From IMG/VR virus record IMGVR_UViG_3300033143_000106, positions 1 to 23,083 of that record: DNA of 23,083 bases, one strand, 5' to 3'. Source of the DNA: a virus. Position numbers and translations under genes: made by a program. Of the stretch, positions 9,301 through 16,360 are shown piece after piece (the stretch's first letter is position 1; the number at the start of each line of letters is the position of its first letter). A model generated the notes under the pieces. The model did not search any database, had not been told where the DNA came from, and saw only the letters and a list, made by a program, of their open reading frames with translations.

Positions 9301-10444
9301 CAGGTAGAGTTTTGTATGGTTTTTGTGACAAATAAGTAAACTCAAATATAGATCCACTACCAACATCACTAACAAAGTCGGCGTCAACCTGTATTGTTTC
9401 AACTACTTGCAATGCTAAAGCATCAGATTCTTTATATATAATATCTATTTCAGAAACTTTAAAATCATTTTGCAATTGATCGCCTGGAGAAGGTAGTGGT
9501 ATTTGTAGATCTATTTTGTTTACTTTATTCTGCATAAATTCAACAATAGTACTTCCGAAAGTTTGCTGCTCATCACCTTCTAAAAAATAACCATCTTGCT
9601 TTGGTATAAAACAAGGTTGAGTAAATGGAGCTATTAAAGAATATTCGCCGTCATCAAATTTAAATCTATAACTAAATCTTACAAACTTATCTTCTAAAAA
9701 CTGAGGATCACCAGGAAAGTTAGATTCGTAATATGGATTTGTTACGTTGGGTGCGGTAGGAGAACCACCACTTCCTTGATTTAAAGGTATAAATTCACTA
9801 AACGCATCGTACATAGTACATTCATCTTCGCCAGAAGCGGCTGCGAGTGGAGAAGGCTTTATTAAAAGTATAGGCTCGTATGGATAGTATTTTGCAACTG
9901 AAATCTGATCTTCATTTTCGTAATAAGTTATACCGTTTAATATAGCAAAATTAATATTTATTTTCCTAGGTTGATTTCTGTTATCAGTAAAAAACAAAAA
10001 GTCTTCTAAAACATTAACGCCTATTATAGGTGTGTTTGTTGCAAAGTTAAGAAAAGCACCTTCAACTAATTTTACTATTGTTGCCGGCGCTGTAGGATTT
10101 GGTGTATCATTTAGATTACACTGATATATAAAGTTTTTAGCATCTTTATTATATGTAGGTAAGGCTGGATTTGGGTCTGTATAATCTGTAAAAAATAAAT
10201 ATACATTACCATCTGATTCATTTACAAAATAACCTATGCAGGTTAAATTTGAAGCACCTGAATCACTTTCAAAATCAGCTCTACTTACGTTACCCAATAC
10301 ATTTTCTAACGCACCAACATCATCACCTTCTGATTTACTAATCTGTATATTTATAGCATCTCGATATTCTCCACTTGGTACAAGTCTAGCGTCTAAGTCT
10401 TTATTCATCTTAGACTTTAGAAAAGCATTTTTAACTTCAGCCAT
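6395..10444 (-). CDS. Tail stabilization (short-tail/muzzle) protein, N-terminal part, with inserted Ig/cadherin-like domains (1349 aa)
   Basis: The N-terminus has the hallmark of this family: NAFLKSKMNKDLDARLVP (6-23), then EYRDAINIQIS, then ENVLGN. In crAss-like and related phages, proteins opening this way are annotated as tail stabilization proteins and form the distal short tail; T7 gp12 and P22 gp10 are functional analogues. Residues ~50-730 look like one long beta-rich tail domain. At ~730-750 (KIDLYYETSTAGTIEDLNAA) the style changes. Two Ser/Thr/Asn-rich beta-sandwich-like units follow: ~755-865, and ~868-980 with cadherin/Ig-type strand text such as LTFSISSSTGNAVFSI and TCTFDLVLTDAGSP. 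The remaining ~370 residues end in a compact segment with YVTQLYTDNTLST and YRIRRMK. The inserted units may contact host surface glycans or proteins, which is inference. It lies six bases after the 490-aa adaptor and two before the companion gene. Confidence 0.85.
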   Translation of the reverse strand: MAEVKNAFLKSKMNKDLDARLVPSGEYRDAINIQISKSEGDDVGALENVLGNVSRADFESDSGASNLTCIGYFVNESDGNVYLFFTDYTDPNPALPTYNKDAKNFIYQCNLNDTPNPTAPATIVKLVEGAFLNFATNTPIIGVNVLEDFLFFTDNRNQPRKININFAILNGITYYENEDQISVAKYYPYEPILLIKPSPLAAASGEDECTMYDAFSEFIPLNQGSGGSPTAPNVTNPYYESNFPGDPQFLEDKFVRFSYRFKFDDGEYSLIAPFTQPCFIPKQDGYFLEGDEQQTFGSTIVEFMQNKVNKIDLQIPLPSPGDQLQNDFKVSEIDIIYKESDALALQVVETIQVDADFVSDVGSGSIFEFTYLSQKPYKTLPEKEITRVYDKVPVKALGQEIISNRVVYSNFQDKHTPPNFIKYQVGANEKYLPSGAPSYEQSKTTIEYPNHTLKQNRNYQVGVVLADRYGRQSTVILSNDKNPTTGDFGADTIYLPYRDINDSVTYLGDSLKLSFNSAIQSDKNEVFFTPGLYSSDSTSDDYNPLGWYTFKIVVKQIQQEYYNVYTAGAIKGLPLNSTTADLNTSFVTLINDNINKVPRDLTEVGPQDKTFRSSVRLFGRVENTAAAFSNIGNEQYISNDDRVSFTTNNIEDLFDLFDVVDYAGTPQNEPITSDQNPYYPFFKSESNPFVAEFVTSQNSADQFGVENVAVTNIYPKVENLTIFETAPTVSKIDLYYETSTAGTIEDLNAAVGSQSGGAASVGSFVYIQDESFAIGDVVATGFEFLNFGGVALGGTTATLASVIDNSGSNINRANEFTLSSISNTEYELRTNALFYYAANSGVNESYTFTFEVTFGTSVDLVTATGFLNNVDPTINNSNATPIQKEIGEQSILQNLSGVNGTADPTKDTLDLTFSISSSTGNAVFSIVNNNEVQNTNTSASGTCTFDLVLTDAGSPQIGTTTKTFEVIFDEPNSNFPQQTIINDFSEGSGAAIYFTPSSSSGFTNNINTTIFQNAPSYNAQGNNTNRLLIGLIQNPSIGQNVISVCDPSFASFVNSQGFQPGFINKRNDFSLTTGKIYIYINPWNQQPLQFNPTLQSTTTVRYQIAYRANSSSAWTTAVDLNGDLADLACSWTYNNGSDEGLVSGYSSSTIPSMTLGKIESNTNRRYAGLVYAFDTVGEYRILHGNYITTFGTFTSTQFPANGFSCPPGTIGNLSSINTASYIEYGDFNYPAAAAGGPDEGIGPEIGSLQTVFRYQINQTSCSSSFTTVTNLFAREPLAKYVTQLYTDNTLSTEYTSIQGIDYRIRRMKTSSTTSGLVANPEYTKDGAYVIRFSNTTGLVIAGSQTPCFY

Positions 10445-10450
10445 TTAATT

Positions 10451-11923
10451 TTAGTGTTTTATCCATTTAGATTTACCACGCATAACTTGTACAATTTGAT
10501 CTAACTTAATATTAGACAAACGTATTTTAGCGTTTCTTAATTGAGCACTAGCTTCTTTTTTAAGCCTTTGTATTATATACTCTGGTTGATTAATTCTACT
10601 AGCTAGTATAGCATGCTTTAGATAGGCATAGAGAGCTTCTTCTGCTAGCTTAGGTATTCTTGTATCTAAATCAGTAGAAAGTCCATCAGATATATACTCT
10701 AGCACTACAAGTTTATCTACTAAATTAGCTGAAAAAGAAAATTTATTTTCTCTTTCGTTTATAGAAAAGTAACCACTTGAGTTAGCAAACTGAGGATCTA
10801 ATCCGTAAAGTTGACCATAACCAAACTCCGGCCAGCCATAATAATATTCGTAACCTAATATAGTGTCATCTATAAATTCTGTGTTGTCTATATTTTTTAA
10901 TGAGTTATTTTCCCATCTATCTTCTACTACTGATGTTGTATCAATGTTTTTATCAAATTGATCTTGAACAGGTACGCCTTTAGTATCTTGTAAAAATATA
11001 TCTGTTGGATTTGTAGTTAACATGTCTGAAGGCATTATAACTCTTTTAACACCTGAATTATCTATCCAATATAAATTTACATAATTAACATAATCTTGTG
11101 GCATTGCTATGCTAAGATTGTTTGGAATACTAACCTCTAGTTTGTTTACACTTTTCAAAGTATCATAGCTAAATTCTTGCATAGCTCTTTTAGCGTGGAA
11201 TATAACGTCAGTTCTTTTAACACTTGGTATAAGTTTACCAGCGCCAACGTATGCAATTAAAAAGTTGTTTATAACATCATTTAACGCTGTGTAAGCATAA
11301 GAACCATAGTTATCTTCAACAACATCACCATAAGCTTTTTCGTTTGGAGTATTACCATAATTACCACCATCAAGTTTTTTTAACTGTATCACTAAAAAAC
11401 CATTTGATTCAACTACGGGTTGTTTAAAAGTTACAGCTTGACCGCTTCCGTATATAGCATTTCCATACAAAACTGGATTCCATTCATACCTTGTAAGACC
11501 AGATACAAACGGTGTAGGAGAAATATTAGTTATAAATGCAAAATTAGTACTACCACTCCAGCTAGCGCCTTCAATTTCAATTTTATCTCCAATGTTAGCA
11601 GAGCCACTTAAAGAAGCTATATCTATATAGTTAACAAAACTTGGCGCTGATGTAGTTGCTGTAATTGATGAACCTGAGAAACTTATTGTATTGCCAGTAA
11701 CCGTATAGTCTAAAGAGTCATATTCAGACCACGTCCCAGGCGCACCGTTGCTACTAGTGTATATTTTAAAATTGTTTAAAGGATAATTTTGATCCGTATC
11801 TTTTGATGATTTAAAAACAAGATCAGTATTAAATGTTGTTGTGAAATCAGTAGTTGATCCATTAAACCTAAAGCTTTGAGCGCCTTCGTAGTATTGCCTA
11901 TTGTTTTCTTTTATTAATGACAT
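10451..11923 (-). CDS. Tail adaptor/tail tubular protein (T7 gp11/P22 gp4-like candidate), 490 aa
   Basis: Two-part protein. Residues 1-~195 are Ser/Thr/Gly/Asn-rich and beta-like (start IKENNRQYYEGAQSFRFNG). Residues ~200-490 are helical, with a long helix around INNFLIAYVGAGKLIPSVKR and a C-terminal block at 421-490. That block contains RIPKLAEEALYAYLKHAIL, EYIIQRLKKEASAQLRNAKI and the basic end MRGKSKWIKH. The helical block directly upstream of the stabilization protein is what I expect of a ring adaptor joining the portal to the tail, as T7 gp11 and P22 gp4 do. The first ring protein of crAss-like phages holds a similar position. The N-terminal beta domain is an addition relative to the short T7/P22 proteins. 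The start ATG at 11923 has an A-rich leader and follows the 260-aa gene by three bases. Confidence 0.78.
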   Translation of the reverse strand: MSLIKENNRQYYEGAQSFRFNGSTTDFTTTFNTDLVFKSSKDTDQNYPLNNFKIYTSSNGAPGTWSEYDSLDYTVTGNTISFSGSSITATTSAPSFVNYIDIASLSGSANIGDKIEIEGASWSGSTNFAFITNISPTPFVSGLTRYEWNPVLYGNAIYGSGQAVTFKQPVVESNGFLVIQLKKLDGGNYGNTPNEKAYGDVVEDNYGSYAYTALNDVINNFLIAYVGAGKLIPSVKRTDVIFHAKRAMQEFSYDTLKSVNKLEVSIPNNLSIAMPQDYVNYVNLYWIDNSGVKRVIMPSDMLTTNPTDIFLQDTKGVPVQDQFDKNIDTTSVVEDRWENNSLKNIDNTEFIDDTILGYEYYYGWPEFGYGQLYGLDPQFANSSGYFSINERENKFSFSANLVDKLVVLEYISDGLSTDLDTRIPKLAEEALYAYLKHAILASRINQPEYIIQRLKKEASAQLRNAKIRLSNIKLDQIVQVMRGKSKWIKH

Positions 11924-11926
11924 TTT

Positions 11927-12709
11927 TTAGCTTTTTGAATTTGCTTCATTTTGAGCTACTTCAGCAGAGGCAGCTTGTATTATTTGTGGATCACGTATAA
12001 CTATACCAGAGTACTGTAATATTTTAAGAATAACATTAACTTGTTCACTTGAGTTTAGTTCAAAATCTTGAGAACCAGAAGGAGAATATATATATTGACC
12101 TTGAGCTCCAATACCATAATCCCATATAACATTTCTTGGTTTTCTTATAAATGAAGCTTCTATGCTAGAAGTTATATCAATAGGTCTTATAAATAAAGTG
12201 TTATTTTCGTATAGATATGTAGGGAATGATTTTGTAGATTTTGTAAGTGGAGAAGACTGTATGTTATAAAAATCACTACGCTGTAGTCTTTGTAGTTCTA
12301 CTGGATCACCTGCCGCAGGATTGAATACTATTGTTCCAAGCCTATAAAAAGATACTTCATTAGTAGACGGGTTATCGTTGTAAACAATACCGTCTCCAGT
12401 ATTTAAATCTATAGTTGGCAAATCAAAAGCGCCAGGCACAATAACATTGTTGTTTAATTTAGGTAAACAATTACCTATGGCTTTAAATATAGACATGTTT
12501 TCATCTATATTCATTTGCCTATCAGAATAATCAAAATCTGCTTGTGGCACTCGCAGTTGTTGATTTAAATCATCAAAATACTGCTCAAACGTATCTAATT
12601 GAACCTGTGTAGCTGTTTTATTAAATTCATCAGGAGTTATATAACCACGTTGCTCTTTATTTATAATAAGTAAAACAGTTTGATATACAGTGTTTACGTT
12701 TATTGCCAT
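11927..12709 (-). CDS. Putative connector/head-completion (ring) protein, 260 aa
   Basis: The protein starts MAINVNTVYQTVLLIINKEQ and continues GYITPDEFNKTATQVQLDTF, a helical N-terminus. A beta-rich middle follows, with RRIGTIVFNP-like text (here RLGTIVFNPAAGDPVELQRL), FPTYLYENNTLFIRP and an EASFIRKPRNVIWDYG segment near 190-205. It ends in a helix (SSEQVNVILKILQYSG). This helical-sandwich-helical pattern and its place between the capsid block and the tail adaptor suggest a structural ring or head-completion protein. Proteins of this style are common next to tail adaptors in uncultured marine podoviruses, where they carry generic structural names. The ATG at 12709 lies 14 bases downstream of a strong hairpin in the transcript, which may influence its expression. 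Confidence 0.75.
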   Translation of the reverse strand: MAINVNTVYQTVLLIINKEQRGYITPDEFNKTATQVQLDTFEQYFDDLNQQLRVPQADFDYSDRQMNIDENMSIFKAIGNCLPKLNNNVIVPGAFDLPTIDLNTGDGIVYNDNPSTNEVSFYRLGTIVFNPAAGDPVELQRLQRSDFYNIQSSPLTKSTKSFPTYLYENNTLFIRPIDITSSIEASFIRKPRNVIWDYGIGAQGQYIYSPSGSQDFELNSSEQVNVILKILQYSGIVIRDPQIIQAASAEVAQNEANSKS

Positions 12710-12723
12710 TTATATTTTTTTTA

Positions 12724-12756
12724 AATATAAGGGCCCGAGTGAACGAGCCCTATATT
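12724..12756 (-). other. RNA hairpin in the intergenic gap, no U-tract
   Basis: The minus-strand transcript folds AAUAUA-GGGCUCG / loop UUCACU / CGGGCCC-U-UAUAUU. This gives 13 pairs with one bulged U, and one pair is a G-U wobble. On the plus strand that position would be a C-A mismatch, so the structure is built for the minus-strand RNA. It sits between the stop of the 256-aa gene and the start of the 260-aa gene. The RNA after the stem is A-rich (UAAAAAAAAUAUAA), so it is not a classical intrinsic terminator. It may be an mRNA processing or stability element, or may set the level of the downstream tail genes. Confidence 0.75.
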
Positions 12757-12767
12757 ATTGTTACATG

Positions 12768-13538
12768 TTATTTTAGCTTTTTCTCGATAGATTTAAAGAC
12801 TTCTACGCCTTCATCTGTCTTAAAGAAAGCCGCCATAGCAGAATATGGGTTTTCATCAAATGGAACATTCATAAGTTTTTTACCATTAGATGCCCACGTA
12901 AATGATCTTTGATCTTGAGATAACTTTATAATTTTAGCTTCAGTAGCTATTATAGCAAAGTTTCTAAGTTGAACATTTTCATCTTTAGCTAAATCTAAAA
13001 ATAAACTTGGATTTTGTCTAGCAAATATAAGACCGTCTCTTTTTAATTCTTTAGAAGACATATCATTTACTTTACTACCAACTTCAACTCTCATTATAGC
13101 TTCTAGATGTTCTACATCCATAGATCTAGCTGCGTTAAGAGCATCAATTTGTAACTCCATAAGGTCTAACTGATCTACTGCTTGAACAATAGAATCAAAC
13201 TCTCTATATCTTTTACCTTTCATTGGGTGATATAGAGATAAAAGCTTTTGTAAAGCTTGTTGGTTCTTAGGAACTACTAACGCACCATCTTTAAATAGTA
13301 TAGTTCCCATAGTAGCTTCACCTTTTTGTTCATCTACAAATGGAGAATTTTGATTAGTGGCGTATCTAAGCTCTCGTTGTTTATTAGTTTCTTGATCAAA
13401 CCAAAGCATAGGAAATTTCCTGCTATGTCTTGATGGTATTCTTAATGTTAAAGGTTTGTATCTACCTGTAACAAAATAAGTTCTATCTTTTATTTCCCAA
13501 CCTTTTTCTACTGATGGGATTTCTTTAGTTTTTGACAT
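12768..13538 (-). CDS. Conserved phage protein of unknown function (256 aa)
   Basis: I do not recognise a named family, though the style is familiar from marine phage head modules. Residues 22-92 form a compact beta-rich domain with several distinctive stretches: VTGRYKPLTLRIPSRHSRKF, MLWFD, LRYATNQNSPFVDEQKG and FKDGALVVPKNQ. A Leu/Ala-rich helical half follows (95-205, LMELQIDALNAARSMDVEHL). The C-terminal segment has FTWASNGKKLMNVPFDENPY (213-232) and a final helix to residue 256. It lies just after the capsid terminator and shares a 16-base start leader with the scaffold gene. Being first after the capsid gene suggests a structural or head-associated role, such as a decoration, completion or head-tail joining protein, but nothing in the sequence proves this. 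Confidence 0.75.
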   Translation of the reverse strand: MSKTKEIPSVEKGWEIKDRTYFVTGRYKPLTLRIPSRHSRKFPMLWFDQETNKQRELRYATNQNSPFVDEQKGEATMGTILFKDGALVVPKNQQALQKLLSLYHPMKGKRYREFDSIVQAVDQLDLMELQIDALNAARSMDVEHLEAIMRVEVGSKVNDMSSKELKRDGLIFARQNPSLFLDLAKDENVQLRNFAIIATEAKIIKLSQDQRSFTWASNGKKLMNVPFDENPYSAMAAFFKTDEGVEVFKSIEKKLK

Positions 13539-13551
13539 AATATAATATAAT
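13536..13551 (-). repeat. 16-base start leader repeat, copy 1
   Basis: On the minus strand this reads ATTATATTATATTATG and ends in the start codon of the 256-aa gene. The identical 16 bases precede the scaffold gene at 16325-16340. It may be an A/T-rich ribosome-access leader or a -10-like promoter element. The short A/T-only composition means chance cannot be excluded. Confidence 0.5.
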
Positions 13552-13557
13552 AAAAAT

Positions 13558-13605
13558 GTTAATAAAAATAATAACTACCCCCGTTAATAAAAACGAGGGT
13601 AATTA
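13558..13605 (-). terminator. Intrinsic terminator after the major capsid gene
   Basis: The minus-strand RNA forms a 14-bp stem (arms at 13592-13605 and 13572-13585) around the 6-base loop UUUAUU. The pairing is UAAUUACCCUCGUU with AACGGGGGUAGUUA, including two G-U wobbles and a GC-rich core. It is followed at once by the U-rich run UUAUUUUUAUU. It begins 20 bases after the capsid stop codon. The G-U pairs are mismatches on the plus strand, so the signal is directed at leftward transcription. A terminator here would raise capsid mRNA relative to the tail genes, as in T7 after gene 10. Read-through or a promoter downstream must then supply the tail genes. Confidence 0.85.
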
Positions 13606-13625
13606 CTATAAAGTATAATGCTTAA

Positions 13626-15122
13626 TTAAGCAGCTGTAAACAATACAAAGTTGTTAGCACCTTGCACACATAGACATCTTTCAGATAGGAAGTTTACTTC
13701 CATCGCGTCAAGATCACTAGTAAATGCGCCACCAACAGAACCAGTCAACCAAGACTTCATACGACGATCGTCAGTTTGTGACGCTCTGTATCGTACGTGT
13801 AAGAATGGACGACGAATGTTAGTACCAAGGATTTGGTCATACACAGTAGAAGTACCAGCTGGAATTAAAACTCCATCAATAGCACTTACACCATAACCAA
13901 CAACTGGTGCAGTTTCAATACCACCTCGTGTTGAAGCATCGTTTAGATATTTCCAGTCAGTTTTGTAGAAGTCATAAGAACCTCTGCGGAAACCGCTAAA
14001 ACCTAAATTCAATGCCATGTCTTCTGAATTTTCAAATATACCAAATGAAGTACCACCAGAATAAGCGGCGTTCACTGCAGCTAGCATATCATCAAAATTC
14101 AATGAAGTCTCACGATTTAAGAAAAGCATATTTTCTTCAATAGCACCTTGCGTATCTAAGTTACGTAAAATACCATCAAATTCAGCTAACGCTTGTGTAG
14201 GGACTTGTCCAGCAGCGGCGTTAAATCCAGCTTCTACATTACCACGAGATTGAATAGCAGCAAATAAACCTTCTGTACCTTTAAATCCAGCGGCTGTAGC
14301 AGCTGAAGGAGTACCTCCACCTGTATCTTCTACAGCTTTTTCACCTTCAACCATAGCCATTTCTAAGTAGTCTTCGAAACGTAGGCGAGTTTCAGATTCA
14401 GCTTTTAGATACCAAAGATATCCACCAGTTCCGTCTTCTGTAGCAACTTCAACCCAACCAATCTGAGCAGTGTCAGAACCAGAAACTACATATTTATTTC
14501 TGATAATAACTGGTGAGTTAGAAAATTGAGTAAAAGAAGGTTCTACACTTACATAACCATCAGCAACTGTAGCTGAAGTGTTATTAGGTGTAGAAGAACC
14601 TTTTGAATATTCAGAACCGTATACAAACATTTTGATATTTGCAGTTGCTCCTGTCGCAATACCACTTGTATCTGCAGCGCTATAAGGAGCTACAGTTACA
14701 TCACCAGTAGTTAGATTAGATGCAGTTACAACACCAGTAAGTTCTTGTCCTGTATCGTCTAATAAAACCACTGTTTGGTTTACTGAAATTACGTTTTTAA
14801 CTTCTGCACTAACTGGAATACCGATAACTCCAGCACCGTCGTTAGTACAACCTTCGTAAGCAATATGCAAACGATTTTGTTCAGACCAAATTACTTGGTC
14901 AGATGTCATTGGCATTTCAGCACCAACCATACGTAAGAAGCCAGAAAGAGTACGATTACCATATCGCTCTACTTCTTGCTCATAAATTTCAGGTAGATAC
15001 TGTTGTGCAAATGTGTCGGAATCGCCAGGATTGTTACCTCCATTAAAAGACAGGAAGTTTGTATCTAGCAATTGTTGTTGTTGACTTGGGATAATACTCC
15101 CAAATAATGGATCAATAGCCAT
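13626..15122 (-). CDS. Major capsid protein (HK97-fold type), 498 aa
   Basis: The protein forms the icosahedral shell. The N-terminal region has ERYGNRTLSGFLRMVGAEMP (52-71) and SDQVIWSEQNRLHIAYE (74-90). This is the pattern I associate with crAss-like major capsid proteins. A beta-rich Thr/Ser/Gly section (~100-200) follows, probably an inserted surface domain or extended loop. Then comes the conserved stretch IIRNKYVVSGSDTAQIGWVE (~205-225), and a helical and beta core reaching the Cys-containing tail LSERCLCVQGANNFVLF. It lies between the acidic scaffold gene and a strong terminator, the classic place for a capsid gene. The length of about 500 residues fits the family. The start ATG has an A/T-only leader and no Shine-Dalgarno sequence. 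I see no protease gene nearby, so maturation may not need cleavage. Confidence 0.92.
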   Translation of the reverse strand: MAIDPLFGSIIPSQQQQLLDTNFLSFNGGNNPGDSDTFAQQYLPEIYEQEVERYGNRTLSGFLRMVGAEMPMTSDQVIWSEQNRLHIAYEGCTNDGAGVIGIPVSAEVKNVISVNQTVVLLDDTGQELTGVVTASNLTTGDVTVAPYSAADTSGIATGATANIKMFVYGSEYSKGSSTPNNTSATVADGYVSVEPSFTQFSNSPVIIRNKYVVSGSDTAQIGWVEVATEDGTGGYLWYLKAESETRLRFEDYLEMAMVEGEKAVEDTGGGTPSAATAAGFKGTEGLFAAIQSRGNVEAGFNAAAGQVPTQALAEFDGILRNLDTQGAIEENMLFLNRETSLNFDDMLAAVNAAYSGGTSFGIFENSEDMALNLGFSGFRRGSYDFYKTDWKYLNDASTRGGIETAPVVGYGVSAIDGVLIPAGTSTVYDQILGTNIRRPFLHVRYRASQTDDRRMKSWLTGSVGGAFTSDLDAMEVNFLSERCLCVQGANNFVLFTAA

Positions 15123-15133
15123 AATAAATTATT

Positions 15134-16327
15134 TTATTTTTTTAATGTTACTTTTTTAATTTTGAGTTTTGAAGAATCAACACCACTAATAGCTTTAACT
15201 TTTAATCCATTAACAAATACTTCGCCTTGCGCAGATTGTCTTGGTTCAGTAGAAATGTTTTTCGACTTTGCCATTACATCTTTAACTGCATCAGCTTTTC
15301 CTTGCTCATAGAAGTGTTGAGCTAAAGTATCAGCGTTACGGGCTGCATACAGAGCTTTGTGGTAACCATTAGCATCAGATATTTCTCCTTTATCGTTTAA
15401 GAACTTCTTAACGAAATTACCAATATCTGTTTGAGCTTTAGCTACACTTTCAGGATTTTTAACACCATATTTAAACTTTTTATCCCCGACTGAGAAATCA
15501 AAACCTTTGAAATCATTAGAAAAAAGTTGATTAGTTTTGTTGCTAAAATTTTCCTGCCTCTGTTTTATAACCTGCTGTTCTTCATTGTATCGATTGAAAA
15601 AGTCTACTGCTTTTTGTTGCTCTTGGGTTACGCCCGGTCTCAACTTGATCTCGTCGTAATACTTACCTTTTAAGTCTTCCAAAAAGTTTTTGGCTTTTCC
15701 AACTTCTTCTTTAAACGCAATTTTCTTTTTGCGTATGTCTTTATCGTCATCTAACTCTTCATCATAATCAAAGTCTTCTAATAAAAGACTTACATCTTCA
15801 TGATCAAGATGTGGACGTGTTTGTTTATAATATTCTCTTACTAACGTGTTGTTATCTACATTAGTATAATCTGCATTAAGCCGCACATAGTCAGCGACTG
15901 TACCACCAGTGTCTTCCATGAAAGAAACTAGCTTTTCAATATTTTCAGGTAACTGTTTAGTTGGTTCTGCTTGCTGTACAGGTTCATTAGAAACTTCAAC
16001 ATGATCATTAACTTCAGTTTCTTCTACTAAAGTTAAAGGTGTTTCTACTTCTTCTTTGGTTTCCCGTACTTCTTCAACCACTTCTTTGCTGTCGCTACCG
16101 TTTCCGGATTCTTCGACAACAGCATCGCTATCATTTGTCTCTTGTGTTTGAATGGCATCTTTTTCTTTTATTTCAACTTTAGTTACTTCAGGCGCTACTT
16201 CACCTTGACCATCTATTGGTGTTTTAGGTATTTCAACTTTAGTTACCTCTTCTTTTTTTCCTAAATTTTTAGGTTTAGAAGGTTTTTTAATTTTAAATTC
16301 ACCTTCTTGCTTTACTTCTTCTGACAT
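15134..16327 (-). CDS. Scaffolding protein candidate, acidic (397 aa)
   Basis: The gene directly precedes the capsid gene (11-base gap). The first ~125 residues are a low-complexity Glu/Lys/Val/Thr-rich tract containing the repeat EVTKVEI twice, 20 codons apart. A helical section with DTGGTVADYVRLNADY (~138-153) and EDFDYDEELDDDKDI follows, then a long charged helix/coiled-coil region (~195-260, e.g. KAKNFLEDLKGKYYDEIKLR). The C-terminus is basic (SSKLKIKKVTLKK). An acidic, helical protein with a basic tail next to the capsid gene is typical of internal scaffolds such as T7 gp9, where the basic C-terminal end binds the capsid protein. No serine-protease motif is visible. Function is inferred from context and composition and is fairly secure. 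Confidence 0.85.
   Translation of the reverse strand: MSEEVKQEGEFKIKKPSKPKNLGKKEEVTKVEIPKTPIDGQGEVAPEVTKVEIKEKDAIQTQETNDSDAVVEESGNGSDSKEVVEEVRETKEEVETPLTLVEETEVNDHVEVSNEPVQQAEPTKQLPENIEKLVSFMEDTGGTVADYVRLNADYTNVDNNTLVREYYKQTRPHLDHEDVSLLLEDFDYDEELDDDKDIRKKKIAFKEEVGKAKNFLEDLKGKYYDEIKLRPGVTQEQQKAVDFFNRYNEEQQVIKQRQENFSNKTNQLFSNDFKGFDFSVGDKKFKYGVKNPESVAKAQTDIGNFVKKFLNDKGEISDANGYHKALYAARNADTLAQHFYEQGKADAVKDVMAKSKNISTEPRQSAQGEVFVNGLKVKAISGVDSSKLKIKKVTLKK
16170..16246 (-). repeat. 17-base direct repeat within the scaffold gene
   Basis: The 17 bases ATTTCAACTTTAGTTAC (plus-strand reading) occur at 16170-16186 and 16230-16246, exactly 60 bases apart. They encode the repeated peptide VTKVEI in the acidic N-terminal tract. 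The in-frame 20-codon spacing points to duplication within the gene. Confidence 0.7.
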
Positions 16328-16340
16328 AATATAATATAAT
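16325..16340 (-). repeat. 16-base start leader repeat, copy 2
   Basis: Identical to 13536-13551 (minus strand ATTATATTATATTATG). It ends in the start codon of the scaffold gene and lies in the 33-base gap after the portal gene, one of the longer gaps in the operon. It has leader or promoter-like character; the function is inferred. Confidence 0.5.
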
Positions 16341-16360
16341 TAAATAATTAAAAGTTTTTT

